The notes beneath the pieces are model-generated. The model made no database searches. It worked only from the letters and a program-made list of their open reading frames with translations, and was not told the origin of the DNA. This document shows, piece by piece, positions 32,421 through 42,150 of a DNA stretch of 64,000 bases. Position numbers and translations under genes: made by a program. The DNA is from Albugo candida. Taxonomy: Eukaryota > Oomycota > Peronosporomycetes > Albuginales > Albuginaceae. The stretch lies in contig CAJNAR010000160.1 in assembly GCA_905220665.1 (NCBI GenBank), positions 248,001 to 312,000 of the forward strand, read 5' to 3'. Position 1 is the stretch's first letter, and each line of letters opens with the position of its first letter.

Positions 32421-33520
32421 GTGAAAATGGAGATCGAGAAGTATACGATGCAAGTATACTAATATATGATGTATACCGCTGTACCCCAGTCAATGTGTGG
32501 TTTACGTTTCGATGACGAGATTTTAGTTACGAGACGAATTGTACCCCGAAATGCGTGGTTATGTTCTTGATATGAAGTTTATAATTTGCGTACGTTACGA
32601 ATAGCGTGGATGCAAATTGCACGTATGATACGTGAAAGAATGGATGGATCAATACTCGTAAGTCCGATATTACTTAATGTTTTCTTTCAGTCCAGAAACT
32701 CTCCACATAGTTACTTTTCCTATCAAAAGCGTTTCCTGCCCAGCCTTTGCGGGTTACAACAAAATCAGAAAATACGCCCGTTGTGGAGGGAAGGGGTACG
32801 TCTTATTTTACATTACTCTTGCAAAATGTAACGCGTTATATTATATTTGCGATAACCGCATGACGCATTTGCGAACTTTGTCGAAATCGGAGTCTGGATA
32901 TCATTTGCTAGAGAGGGTATGCAACTTCCTCAAGAATGTCATGCGTTTGGATCCTACTCGTCGATACACCGCATGACCAATATTTTTCGAATCTTAGAAA
33001 AATAGTCTTTAATCAGGCTTTTACACATCTTGGATTTAATAGTCACTTCGTAAGAAAAAAGTATCTCAGAGCTACACAGCATTGAGAGCAACATATTCAG
33101 AGAAACACACTGTATGGTCCCGAAATCCTGTTACGAGAAAGTAACGCATTGCGTATATCGACGAAACAGCAAACTTTTGACGCCATATCTGATGCATCTC
33201 ATTCATCTAAACCCAGAAAATACGTGTAATCACCTCATTCACCTCAATTTTCCAACCTTTTCGCCTTAAATAGACAGAGGTGGCAACAAACGAAACACTG
33301 TAGAAGCGGTATTTCACGCGCGGCCATGCAGAATCTCTTGCCATTGGCTAGCATCGCATGGACTGTGATTGGTTTAAAATGGGATGCTCTCTCAACATGA
33401 AATTTATTGCAAAAGACAGTGTAAACGACAAGGATTGGTTGAGGTTGCGTCCTTGTTCCATTATAGCTGGTAAAAAAAATCGCTTGATTACCTAATTGAA
33501 ACTGTCAACTTCACCAACAT
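32421..33520. other. Intergenic stretch with a possible kinase-end relic
   Basis: A plus-strand frame at 32677-32976 ends LKNVMRLDPTRRYTA, reminiscent of the last helix of protein kinases (D-P-x-x-R-x-[ST]-A), but nothing upstream supports a kinase. Otherwise no feature is seen. The region contains the promoter of the Rab gene and the 3' flank of the helicase gene. Confidence 0.35.
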
Positions 33521-36430
33521 TCATTTCTTCTTTTTTTTGTAAACTTTCTTCGCTCTTCCTTTCGTTTTGGCTTCCATTTGATCTTGTAGCTTCTGCTGCA
33601 GAGATTGCTTCTGTTGCGATGTCAAGCTCCGCTGTGATTTATTTTGTTGGGCAGCATGTTTTCGTATGGCTTGCGTGCATCCATGGACTTCTGCTTGAAC
33701 GTGTTTTAAGCAAAAACGAGCTTTACAGCATATACAGTTGCTTCCGTATACCAAGTGAGTGCGCTCTTTACACTGTTTACCGATTGAATTTCGAAAGCCA
33801 CAAAATTGACTTTCTGCAACTTTGCGATCCAAGAAAGTGCTATCGCTTTCCTCCAAATGTATTCCACCAATTTCCTTGGTCACTTCTGAAATTGTTGTTT
33901 CCTTCTTCTTCGGACGAGCGTTCTGCTTCCTAGCGCTGCCAGGTATACACGTATACTCCTGCTTGCTTGTGGCCTCCGTTGTACCGTCACCTTCAATAAC
34001 AGCGTCCCCTTCTTCGGAAGAACTTGAAGCTGCTAAAACTTCAAAACCCGCTCTGATCTGAGACATTTCATCCTCATCCTCAACCTCACTCCCGACTTGA
34101 TCCGTTTCATACTTATCGACTAAATTCGCCTTACTCTCGACTTGATCCGCTTCGCACTTCTCGGTCAAATTCGCTTCACTCTCGATTTCATCCGTTTTAC
34201 ACTTCTCGATTAAATCCGCTTTAGTGAATGTATCTCGCTTGTGCTTCTCTGAATCGGGTTTCACCGTACCTTTTCGTGTACCGTGCCTTTGGGTTTCCTG
34301 GGTGCGGTTTTCTTGCCCGTCTTCGACTAAACTTTCCCCAGTAAAAGTGTATTCAACAAGTATTTCCGATGCAGAACGCACTTCACCAAATGCCTCAAAA
34401 TGCTTCACCAAGTTTTTCAGAAAGGAATTCGCTGAAATTGTATCCGAGTCACAAATGAGTGCCACGTGACGTCTAGCACGTGTTACGGCCACATTCATTC
34501 TTCGCTCATCCGCGAGGAATCCAAGCTGACGCTTTTTATTCGAGCGCACGAGACTCATCACAACAGCTTCCTTCTCGCATCCTTGGAATCCATCAACCGA
34601 TCGTATTTCTAGATCCTTAAATACTTTCGATAATCGAGACTTGAGTACCTGAACTTGCTTGTTATAAGGCGTTACAACCGCTATATCTCGAGGAGAAACT
34701 CCAGCCTCAATGAGGGAGCGCACATGAATATCGACTAGGAGTGCTTCACCACCGTTGAATTTCGAGCAAGACAACTTTGTGGTAACATCACGTGAGTTTG
34801 TTCCTTTTTTAAGCTTGCGGACATCTAATCGTTCTTTTCCTTCGTCCAAATCGCAGCCAGCCGTATCAAGCAGGTATAATGTTGCTCCAAGGACATTTTG
34901 ATCTATCTGAAATATTCCTTCCGGTAAAGTGATGCTTATCTGCTTCTTATGTCGCACGAATGTCTTCAAATCTTGTAATCGACGCGCTGCGACACCTTCG
35001 AAGCTCTTCAAAGCGCTTTGATACATCGCATCCGAGCTCCATCGGCAAATATCATTGTGCATGCGGTATTGCGTGTCTAGCACCTTGATAATCGGCTCAA
35101 AACCTTTCATTTTCGCTCGCTCCATAAAGCGGTCAAATAAAGTCACTTGTAAGCCGTCTGTAGCTGCTTGTTTCGACTTGATGGTTGGAGGTAGTTGGCA
35201 ATGGTCTCCAGCCAAAACAACGCGTTTGGACCGCATGATCGGGATCCAGCAGGAGATTTCCAGCGCTTGTGCGGCCTCATCGATAATTGCAAGGTCAAAG
35301 TCCATATTCTTCAACAGCTTTGTCGATGCACCCACGTTCGTCGCAAATATAACTTGACTCTTCTCCAGCAATTCTCCAACCACAGCTTTTTCTCGTTTGT
35401 AAATATCCTTCCGATTGCTTCGTATAAGTTTATACAATTCACGGGGTTGGCCCGGCTGCGTACTCTTTTGTTTGCGGTTTTTATTACGAATTGCGACGAT
35501 CTCTCGCTCGGTCTGCTGGATTTCTTGCCGAATATCATTCACGATGACCGTATTCTCAGCCTTTGCAACTTGTGCGTCAAGACAATGCTGAAGGACATTT
35601 CGAGTCACTCGAGCGGGATGACCAATACGAAGTAACCGCAATTTGTATTGATCGACTTCAGTACATTGCGAAAGTTTATCGAGTACCGTATCCACCGCAA
35701 TATTGGACGGCGCACAGACAAGGATTTTAAGCTTGTGATGAATAGTTGCTTGTAAAATGAGCTCCACGAGCGTGGTCGTTTTTCCTGTGCCCGGAGGACC
35801 GTGAATAACAGCAACGTCATTCGATGCCAATGCGAACTGAATTGCATCCTTTTGCGAGGCGTTCAGTTTAGAGTGGAACGGCTTCATTACTTGTGGTGAA
35901 TTCCATTGTGGTAATCTACTTTCAAAAAGGATGTATCGAAGCGGATGACTGCCATCGCGAATTCTGTCCAACGTAGCTGAAAACTTGGTATATGTGGTCG
36001 TATTTACCAGTCGATCGACTGTGATTGGTCCATGGTCAAGTATACCTGATGCTGAGATGGCATCACAGTCTGATGCCTCTAACACGATGTGGACACGATG
36101 CTCGCTCAATTTCATCACCACTCCGGTCCATTCATCTGATTCTTGAATGTCTTCTGAAGTGGCCAATGTGTTCCGAATTCGTACAACATCACCGATGGTG
36201 AATGTATGTGCCTTTGGTGTCCCGTGCCAATGCGGCAACGCTAGTGCCCAAACAGTTCGTCCAAATAGTCCAATAGAAGATTGAATGAGTCGAAGATTTT
36301 GCAACACATTTGGATTCTTGCGGTCATCCAACACTTTCAGTTCTTGTTGCATTTGTGTAATTTCTTCATCCTGCTCACATGATAGTAAACTTTTCTGGTT
36401 CTCGATCCACTCGTAAAGTGCGTCTTGCAT
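33521..36430 (-). CDS. IGHMBP2: IGHMBP2/SMUBP-2-type SF1B helicase with AN1 zinc finger
   Basis: This 969-residue single-exon protein is an UPF1-like superfamily 1B helicase. The N-terminal 1B/stalk region (DVVRIRNTL, WTGVVMKLSEHRVHIVL) precedes the motor: GPPGTGKTTT (about residue 210), DEAAQALE, GDHCQLPPT, QYRMH, VDGFQGCEKEAVVMSLVRS and NVAVTRARRHV. An acidic, lysine-rich linker follows (about 740-850) with three imperfect repeats of about 15 residues (A-x-L-x-E-K-C-x-x-D-x-x-E-S). An AN1 zinc finger lies near the C-terminus (CICCKARFCLKHVQAEVHGC) and the tail is basic. IGHMBP2 proteins unwind RNA/DNA and associate with ribosomes. The R3H domain of vertebrate IGHMBP2 is not evident. Start at 36430 is the first ATG; 123 bp separate it from the membrane-protein gene upstream. 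Confidence 0.93.
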   Translation of the reverse strand: MQDALYEWIENQKSLLSCEQDEEITQMQQELKVLDDRKNPNVLQNLRLIQSSIGLFGRTVWALALPHWHGTPKAHTFTIGDVVRIRNTLATSEDIQESDEWTGVVMKLSEHRVHIVLEASDCDAISASGILDHGPITVDRLVNTTTYTKFSATLDRIRDGSHPLRYILFESRLPQWNSPQVMKPFHSKLNASQKDAIQFALASNDVAVIHGPPGTGKTTTLVELILQATIHHKLKILVCAPSNIAVDTVLDKLSQCTEVDQYKLRLLRIGHPARVTRNVLQHCLDAQVAKAENTVIVNDIRQEIQQTEREIVAIRNKNRKQKSTQPGQPRELYKLIRSNRKDIYKREKAVVGELLEKSQVIFATNVGASTKLLKNMDFDLAIIDEAAQALEISCWIPIMRSKRVVLAGDHCQLPPTIKSKQAATDGLQVTLFDRFMERAKMKGFEPIIKVLDTQYRMHNDICRWSSDAMYQSALKSFEGVAARRLQDLKTFVRHKKQISITLPEGIFQIDQNVLGATLYLLDTAGCDLDEGKERLDVRKLKKGTNSRDVTTKLSCSKFNGGEALLVDIHVRSLIEAGVSPRDIAVVTPYNKQVQVLKSRLSKVFKDLEIRSVDGFQGCEKEAVVMSLVRSNKKRQLGFLADERRMNVAVTRARRHVALICDSDTISANSFLKNLVKHFEAFGEVRSASEILVEYTFTGESLVEDGQENRTQETQRHGTRKGTVKPDSEKHKRDTFTKADLIEKCKTDEIESEANLTEKCEADQVESKANLVDKYETDQVGSEVEDEDEMSQIRAGFEVLAASSSSEEGDAVIEGDGTTEATSKQEYTCIPGSARKQNARPKKKETTISEVTKEIGGIHLEESDSTFLDRKVAESQFCGFRNSIGKQCKERTHLVYGSNCICCKARFCLKHVQAEVHGCTQAIRKHAAQQNKSQRSLTSQQKQSLQQKLQDQMEAKTKGRAKKVYKKKKK
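34075..34235 (-). repeat. Threefold repeat in helicase linker
   Basis: Three in-frame degenerate units (ADLIEKCKTDEIES, ANLTEKCEADQVES, ANLVDKYETDQVGS) lie between the helicase motor and the zinc finger. At DNA level the units are about 45 bp and diverged, so this is an old, slowly drifting repeat. Confidence 0.75.
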
Positions 36431-36552
36431 CACTGAAGAATTTAACGTTCACAAGTAGAAAATAATGTGGTACACACGTTAACATACTATTGTAATGTAA
36501 AATTGTTTGTGAGGAATATAAGGTGCATAATGACTGACAATTTGTCTATGTC

Positions 36553-37908
36553 CTACACTTCAAACTCATTCTTTCGTCGATGATCAGACGGATTGCTGTG
36601 ACTGAACGAACTCAAATCAGTGTCCCGCAAATCTGATGTATCACTAGTGTCGTCCCAATCGCTATCCACATCACTAAGTTTGGCCACACCGTCGCCAAGG
36701 TTCGAGGTAGTGACTAGGTGATCGCCACCGTTCGGCTGCTCATAAGAGCCTTTACTGTGATAATCGGTATACGATTCTCCAAAGTCACTAAATTCACTCA
36801 CACTGTCTTTTGCAACAAATGAACTTTTCTTACTCCGCCTCTGATTCCATTTTGACGATAATACACTTTCTTGATCTGAGTAGATGTCTGATGATGCCGC
36901 TGAGAATGTTTGACTTGCCATAGTTGATTGGTAGAATATCGACGTTGAATCAGAGTCTCTCGTTAATCGCTCCTCTTTGAGTTTCAACGATTGAGAAAAT
37001 CGACTGATATCCGATCCAGTAGCTTCAAAACTGTCATCGAAAGACTCCGTTTGTTGGGAAGAGGGATACGTGTTTTTCGCTTTTTCATACAGCCCTTTAT
37101 AATCCTTTTTTTCAGGATCAGTTGCGCTCCACGGTGTCTGTGTGTCTGCTTTTGGTTCCTTTCGATTTCGTACTTTGGCAAAGATGAACAGAGCGGCTAC
37201 TACAGAAGCAAGACCTCCCACCGCAATGATCATAATCAGATTCCAAGAAAAAGCTGATTTCTCCTCAGTCTTTGGTTCTGAAAGTGCTTCCACCGTTTGA
37301 GTCGTTTTTTTCGGTTCCTCCGACACCAATGCAGGTTTCTCTTTTATTCCGGTACTTCCTCCAGTTGAGTTTTGTGACAGTGTCAATGATTCTGAGTCCG
37401 GCTCTACTTTCGTCTTGAATTCTGAATCTGATTCTAGCTTTGTCCCTGGATTTGGCTTCTCTTCTGGTTTCACCGGTGATTCGGGAGGAATGACAGTTGC
37501 AGGTTTTTTAGGTTCGGTCGTAGGAGGAGCTGCTGTAGGTTTCGCCACATCAGCATCGTCCTCAGATTTGGCTTTACGATCTGAACTCGACTCAGGTCCA
37601 CCGCTAAATGATTGTAGTTTAGGCTTTGGTGAGGTTATTGGAGGCTGCGAAGGATTCCGTTGCGTCTCTTTCACTTTCTTTGTGAGGGATTCGGGCGTCA
37701 CACTAAGTATGCTATTTCTCTTTATAGCTTCAGGTGAAATACCTGAAAGTGGCGGAGCCTTTGGGAGCGCTATGGATTTAGCAGAAGTCGTGTTTTTCGG
37801 CAAATCAGCAAAAGCCGTCTTGATCCATACACACAAAACCACAAGATAAAGGCATTTTGCACGAAGAAATCGAGTTTTTGGGCAGTCCTTGACATGATGA
37901 GATGACAT
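36553..37908 (-). CDS. Type I single-pass membrane protein, Pro/Ser/Thr-rich
   Basis: This 451-residue protein has a signal peptide ending CLYLVVLCVWIKTAFA and an ectodomain of about 190 residues rich in Pro, Ser, Thr, Glu and Lys, likely heavily O-glycosylated. One membrane helix (LIMIIAVGGLASVVAALFIF) is followed by a basic stop-transfer KVRNRK. The cytoplasmic tail of about 190 residues is rich in Ser, Asp and Tyr-x-x-Gly-type sites (DFGESYTDY). The ATG at 37908 is used because the codon opening the longer frame is not ATG. No globular domain is recognised. Its upstream region is duplicated at 50520-50760. A surface receptor or adhesin-like role is possible; only the topology is supported. 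Confidence 0.75.
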   Translation of the reverse strand: MSSHHVKDCPKTRFLRAKCLYLVVLCVWIKTAFADLPKNTTSAKSIALPKAPPLSGISPEAIKRNSILSVTPESLTKKVKETQRNPSQPPITSPKPKLQSFSGGPESSSDRKAKSEDDADVAKPTAAPPTTEPKKPATVIPPESPVKPEEKPNPGTKLESDSEFKTKVEPDSESLTLSQNSTGGSTGIKEKPALVSEEPKKTTQTVEALSEPKTEEKSAFSWNLIMIIAVGGLASVVAALFIFAKVRNRKEPKADTQTPWSATDPEKKDYKGLYEKAKNTYPSSQQTESFDDSFEATGSDISRFSQSLKLKEERLTRDSDSTSIFYQSTMASQTFSAASSDIYSDQESVLSSKWNQRRSKKSSFVAKDSVSEFSDFGESYTDYHSKGSYEQPNGGDHLVTTSNLGDGVAKLSDVDSDWDDTSDTSDLRDTDLSSFSHSNPSDHRRKNEFEV

Positions 37909-38190
37909 GCTCTTTAACACTACCTAATGGATGGCATTTGTACATCTTAAAACCACATCTGCCACGTCGTCGATTCTTGAGGATTTCTGAAGGGGTCATA
38001 TGTGAAAGATGACGCGTCATGCGTCAGAATGGAGGTGCGGGTTGGTGTTATGCTCACACATGAAGACTGTGCACTGACTGTGCTACGTCGTGTGTGTTGT
38101 TAGATAGATTTTGGTGTGTTAGAGAATACTATCATTTAACGGTTTTGGTTATTCGATAACGCCTGTTTAGTGAATTTGGTGCACTTTACG
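37909..38190. other. Upstream region, duplicated at 50.5 kb
   Basis: From about 37870 to 38100 this aligns closely with 50530-50760 (shared run GAAAGATGACGCGTCATGCG). A short minus-strand frame (MTRHLSHMTPSEIL...) is conserved at its start in both copies but is cut by a stop in the 50.6-kb copy, so I do not call it a gene. This is the left end of the large tandem duplication. Confidence 0.55.
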
Positions 38191-38802
38191 AGTGTAATAT
38201 GCGTACCTCACACTCTATTTGTTCAATTCTTTCTTTTTTCACGTTTAAGAGATCGATGTATGAAGAGAAAACGTCATTTTCTAATTTTGCTCTTGTGTCA
38301 ATTGCGGCTTTTACTGTCACATCTTTGGCCGAAATGACACGTTTTCGTTCTTCTGCAACGTGTCTTTCCCGTTCGGCTCCAGCTGGTACAATACTATCTT
38401 CTTCATAAACATGTTCCAGTGCAAATCCAGCTCATTTGCTGGCAGTGGAGGGAACTGCAACGCTATGAATTTCGTCCTGAAACTCGAATTCCTGGGATAA
38501 TGTAAGAACGCTAATTGTAGGACCCCAATTTTTTAAGTAACCCAAAGCATTTCCATTTATATCATCTTGATCGTTACTTAACGGAGAGGGCACGGTAGAT
38601 ATCGATTCGAAGAATCGATAGATACTGCGTCCAAGCCATGTCCAAAGCTGGCGGTATATGGCTCTCATCTACTGTGATACACCAAACAAGCGTTCCATCG
38701 ATCAAATCAATTCTCACTTTTTTTCTGTTACTCAGAAAAACGAACAAAAAGCGATCCCTTTTGATTACTCCCCAACTCAACTTCAACCTTTACGACCGAC
38801 AT
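38190..38802 (-). pseudogene. XRCC4-like gene relic, copy 1
   Basis: Minus-strand patches in order but in several frames resemble XRCC4, the partner of DNA ligase IV in non-homologous end joining. An N-terminal Met reading (MSVVKVEVELG, from 38802) precedes a head-domain strand (RIDLIDGTLVWCITVDESHI), then WTQYLSILR and GYLKNWGPTISVLTLSQEF. A coiled coil follows (AKLENDVFSSYIDLLNVKK, then ERIEQIECE). XRCC4 proteins show the same order: DG-x-x-x-W head strand, then a helix with LN-x-KK. At least three frame changes (near 38725, 38590, 38440) interrupt it. Introns might explain one, not all. Parts recur at 50745-51010 and 52490-52560. Confidence 0.45.
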
Positions 38803-40349
38803 GACTGTAATCCACGTAACCATTCCATAATGGTCAAAACTCATTGGTTGACTCGGTTGAAGACGTTGTGTCCCGTTATGATAGGTAGCCCATACGCAAG
38901 GGTAGGTCTCGTCCTGATAGCAGGCCTGTGGACAGGAGAGCTGGGTTGAGGATGTTCTATGCTGTCACGGATGCTCACCAATAAACAAGATCATATCGAT
39001 AGACGAGACATCCATTACATCCTTCATGTTCAGTGCTTACAGTAGATGCGCGTCAAGTGACACATGCATACACTTCCTGCAGAAAGTAGACGTTATGCAC
39101 TTGTTGCAATAGAGGTAGAAGTAAAGCTAAAATATGCTCAGCGTCAACCCTGTTTGTCAACACTACAACATGTATGTTCGAACGGCACTACAACCTGACC
39201 ATGTCGAGTTGCATCTGGCGTCAGCTGATTCCTCCATCATCTTACGATGGTCCCACGTGGCGACCGTCTCTCCCCGTCCCATCTGTGATGTTGCCACCAA
39301 ATAGCTCATAAGGTGAGGTCGGACTTTACCTGTAATGAGTCTTGCAGTTGATACTCAGACGCTTGAGGACCTATCAAAACTTTTCTTATAACATTTTCAC
39401 TGAGCGCACTTGTATTGCAGCAATCACCAACCATAGCATGGTGGCTGAAGGATTTATTATAAAGAGGGCAGCAATACGGGTTTATTTCCGTTCACATGAA
39501 TACACATAATCTGATGGCTGGACAACGCTGGTGCACACAAAAATGGAACCACACGGAATCTCGTCACATTTTTCAGAGCAGCATACAGCACACCAATTGT
39601 ACTGATAAAGAAGGTAGTTGAATGACTAGATAAACAGTGTAATGAAGTCCTCGAAACAGTACACCAATTGTGTTGAGTATTAGTCATGGCACCCGTCGGT
39701 GACAGCAATTGCTGGTTCGACAATCCTAATCAGTCTTTTCTGTGTGTTCAATATCTAGAATAGCAGCTTGTGATCAGCAAAAGAACTGCCACTTCCAACC
39801 ATTAGATCATTTCTGTTTGTGATGATGCATCTCATCCATCAAAATTCTGCATCGCCTCTGGCCAATACCGACTTGTGGATACAGTATTCAACACATTGTC
39901 TCAAAAATCCGACCTTCCTCTGCGACTTTTATAGCTCTTTACGACGAAATCACCACATTTTACAAGCAGTGTTTCAACCGCATATTGCCTTCAGGAGGCT
40001 CGTCTCTTTCATATACGTAAATGTATATTTTACTTCAGTACAACTAATGCCTGTATTTGAGACCATATTAAGCAACATTTTGTGAAGTAGTTGACGTCTT
40101 TGTGAATTGCTTTTGGCAAAAGAATAAGCAAATGACCGAATTAGAATAACAAGAGCGCGGTGTAGGGGTCATTAAAAAGAATGGCAGTGGCTCAATGTTT
40201 GCGAATCACATTTACGCACAAAAAAAATGTATCACACGCCAACAAATGAGAAAATGTAATGACTCAATCGTTATATTATGCAAATTGCCAAGTTTTCTCG
40301 CGAAATAAGATTTTTTCAGTCCAGATGGTTTGAGAACCTCGCTTTCTGG
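38803..40349. other. Decayed duplicated DNA
   Basis: No gene. The segment 39819-40030 ('catcgcctctggccaatacc...ttcaggaggctcg') recurs in diverged form at about 43250-43450 and 53600-53790, a three-copy dispersed module. Short frames across it are not conserved between copies. Confidence 0.5.
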
Positions 40350-40690
40350 CTACATGTCGATGGGAAATGGATACTTGACCCACTCCGGATGACTCTTACA
40401 TATTTCATCATGCATCACCTTGGATACTCGCTCAAGATACTCACCCAGTTCCTTGTCAGAGGCCTTATCCTTATACCCGCTGAAGAATGGTGCGATTATC
40501 GACGCAATCTCGCGTTTCGGCAACTTCGGCAGCCAGACTCCAATTGGACGAGCATCGTTGACGTTGAATTGCATTGTAATTATGTCCATTATGGTTTTTT
40601 GGATTAAGATCCCACATTTATCAGAAATAGCTTTTGAGGGGTCACAGTGCATCTGAACGAATTCCCCTGCAAGTGCCGAGATTGATTAGC
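40350..40690 (-). pseudogene. SSP-I: secreted-protein family fragment without leader
   Basis: The minus-strand reading contains HCDPSKAISDKCG, a helix (IQKTIMDIITMQF), PKREIASIIAPFFSGYKDK with the family F-x-G-Y motif, and ELGEYLERVSKVMHDE. It stops before the terminal LA...C block, and no signal peptide remains upstream, where an in-frame stop occurs. A copy of the family upstream element sits at 40861-40881 in the correct orientation, so a complete gene once started here. A more decayed sister lies at 54650-54850. Confidence 0.65.
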
Positions 40691-40860
40691 ACTTTTTGAT
40701 GCTGTCGCTCAGAAGATGAACTTGATCCTTATTTATAAAATTCCGACCAAGTATGACACCGAGTATGTAAGGTACAATAGGAATAGAGACATTACGGGGA
40801 ATCAGAAGCGAATTAAGTTGTGTGAAACCAAATGCTCAAATCACTTTATATGGGGTGTAA

Positions 40861-40881
40861 GGTTGCGCATCCTTTGCATCC
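40861..40881 (-). promoter_or_regulatory. Family upstream element before SSP-I relic
   Basis: On the minus strand the sequence reads GGATGCAAAGGATGCGCAAC, matching the SSP-A/B/C upstream element except in its last part. Its survival next to a broken gene identifies the original promoter. Confidence 0.45.
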
Positions 40882-41570
40882 ACATGTTTGATTCGTCATT
40901 TTGACACAGATTACTTCACTATACGCGTAGGGGGGTAAGTAGTAATCTGACGTGGATCGTATCAAGGCCTACCAATATATATTTGTAGCTTTCCCTGCGA
41001 ACGGATGTACTAATCCGCCCCATGCTCGTTAACAACCTGCTCTTACGCCAAGTAAATAGTGTCTTTGGACTTGCATTGCTTCATTTCAGTTGACCAAATA
41101 CTGGCCATCCAGTACTCGAACAATACGCTGCATTTTACATGCAGCACTAGCAAAGAATTTTGAGCTGATATCGACATCTTATTTGCTCCTTCGTCAACTA
41201 TCACTTCATGAGAGCATTTACTTGAAGAACGACGCGATTATCTCGCTCAAATTTTGAGTCTAACAAAGCAGTGAACTCGTTAACTGGTCTGCTGCACTTT
41301 TGAAGAATCGTGTTACTATAATAAATGATCACCAGCACGTTAGTTCCATTATACAGTCTTTCGACATCGTTCTATCGTCTTCTTCTGCGTATTTTATTAT
41401 CACCTAAACGGGAGCTGTGGTATCGAAAGCGAAATGATAGACCTCTTCGATACGTTTCAGCAAGAACCACAATTCCGGCCATAATGCGATATGCAACAAA
41501 AAGTATTCGACTAACAGACATAAAGAGACATCTTATTCGATTTTTTAAGAGTTCAAGAGGCGATGTACTA
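40882..41570. other. Spacer, partly repeated elsewhere
   Basis: The run GGGGGGTAAGTAGTA at about 40929 and what follows resemble 63893 onward, beyond the transposon. From about 41290 the sequence aligns with 51110-51360. No gene is called. Confidence 0.45.
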
Positions 41571-42150
41571 AAGTGAGTAAGAGCTTCTTCAGAGAGAAAT
41601 GAAATCAAGTGATGCCCATACTTATCGCGTAGATAATCGCTTCCACAGAAGTATTTCACTATTAGTGAGGCGAATTGCAACGAAGATGGACAAAAATGGT
41701 CATTCGATGTAGGAAATTGGGATATGTAGCATTCTTTTCTGTATATCACGTGCTCATACTTGAAACAAATGACTACATTCTCGAGGTGCACGAGCACTTT
41801 TATCATAATAATTTCTTTCTCGTTATTTTTGCCATTTATGGAGCAGCCGTGAAACACGCCTTGAATAGCATCAGCGAGTTGTACCTTATCCAATTTTATC
41901 GCCTCGTCTATATTGTTGGTCTTGAAAGCAACCTCAATTGTGAGCAAAAAAGCAGTCGAATACACGTCACGATATGCTTGATGTTTTTGCCCTCTGCAAT
42001 GGTCACGAAAGTCCACTGTTCTTCATTTTATTCTGGGCATTGATCTTCAATTGCGGTCTCCGCTTGAGAGTAGTTCACTTGAGATATTATGCTGCAAACG
42101 ACCGCAATTGAAATAGTCAAAATAAGAGATCATGTACAGGGTTGTTGGTA
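41570..42150 (-). pseudogene. SSP-H: secreted-protein family pseudogene
   Basis: A minus-strand frame reads FRDHCRGQKHQAYRDVYS, an AFKTNNIDEAIKLDKVQLADAI helix region and a central VFHGCSINGKNNEKE, aligning with intact SSP-F (FRENCRGKSTQSC...). The third family Cys has become Tyr. The start codon near 42136 is followed by an internal deletion that removes the core of the signal peptide, and frames are broken before the first Cys and after the centre. A further copy is at 51420-51820. Confidence 0.65.

Noticed and set aside
32677..32976. Protein kinase C-terminal fragment (LDPTRRYTA)
   Set aside because: Only one short motif-like run; no ATP-binding or catalytic loop upstream. Chance match is likely.
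37415..37849. Plus-strand frame of 144 codons
   Set aside because: Antisense shadow of the low-complexity ectodomain of the membrane protein on the minus strand.
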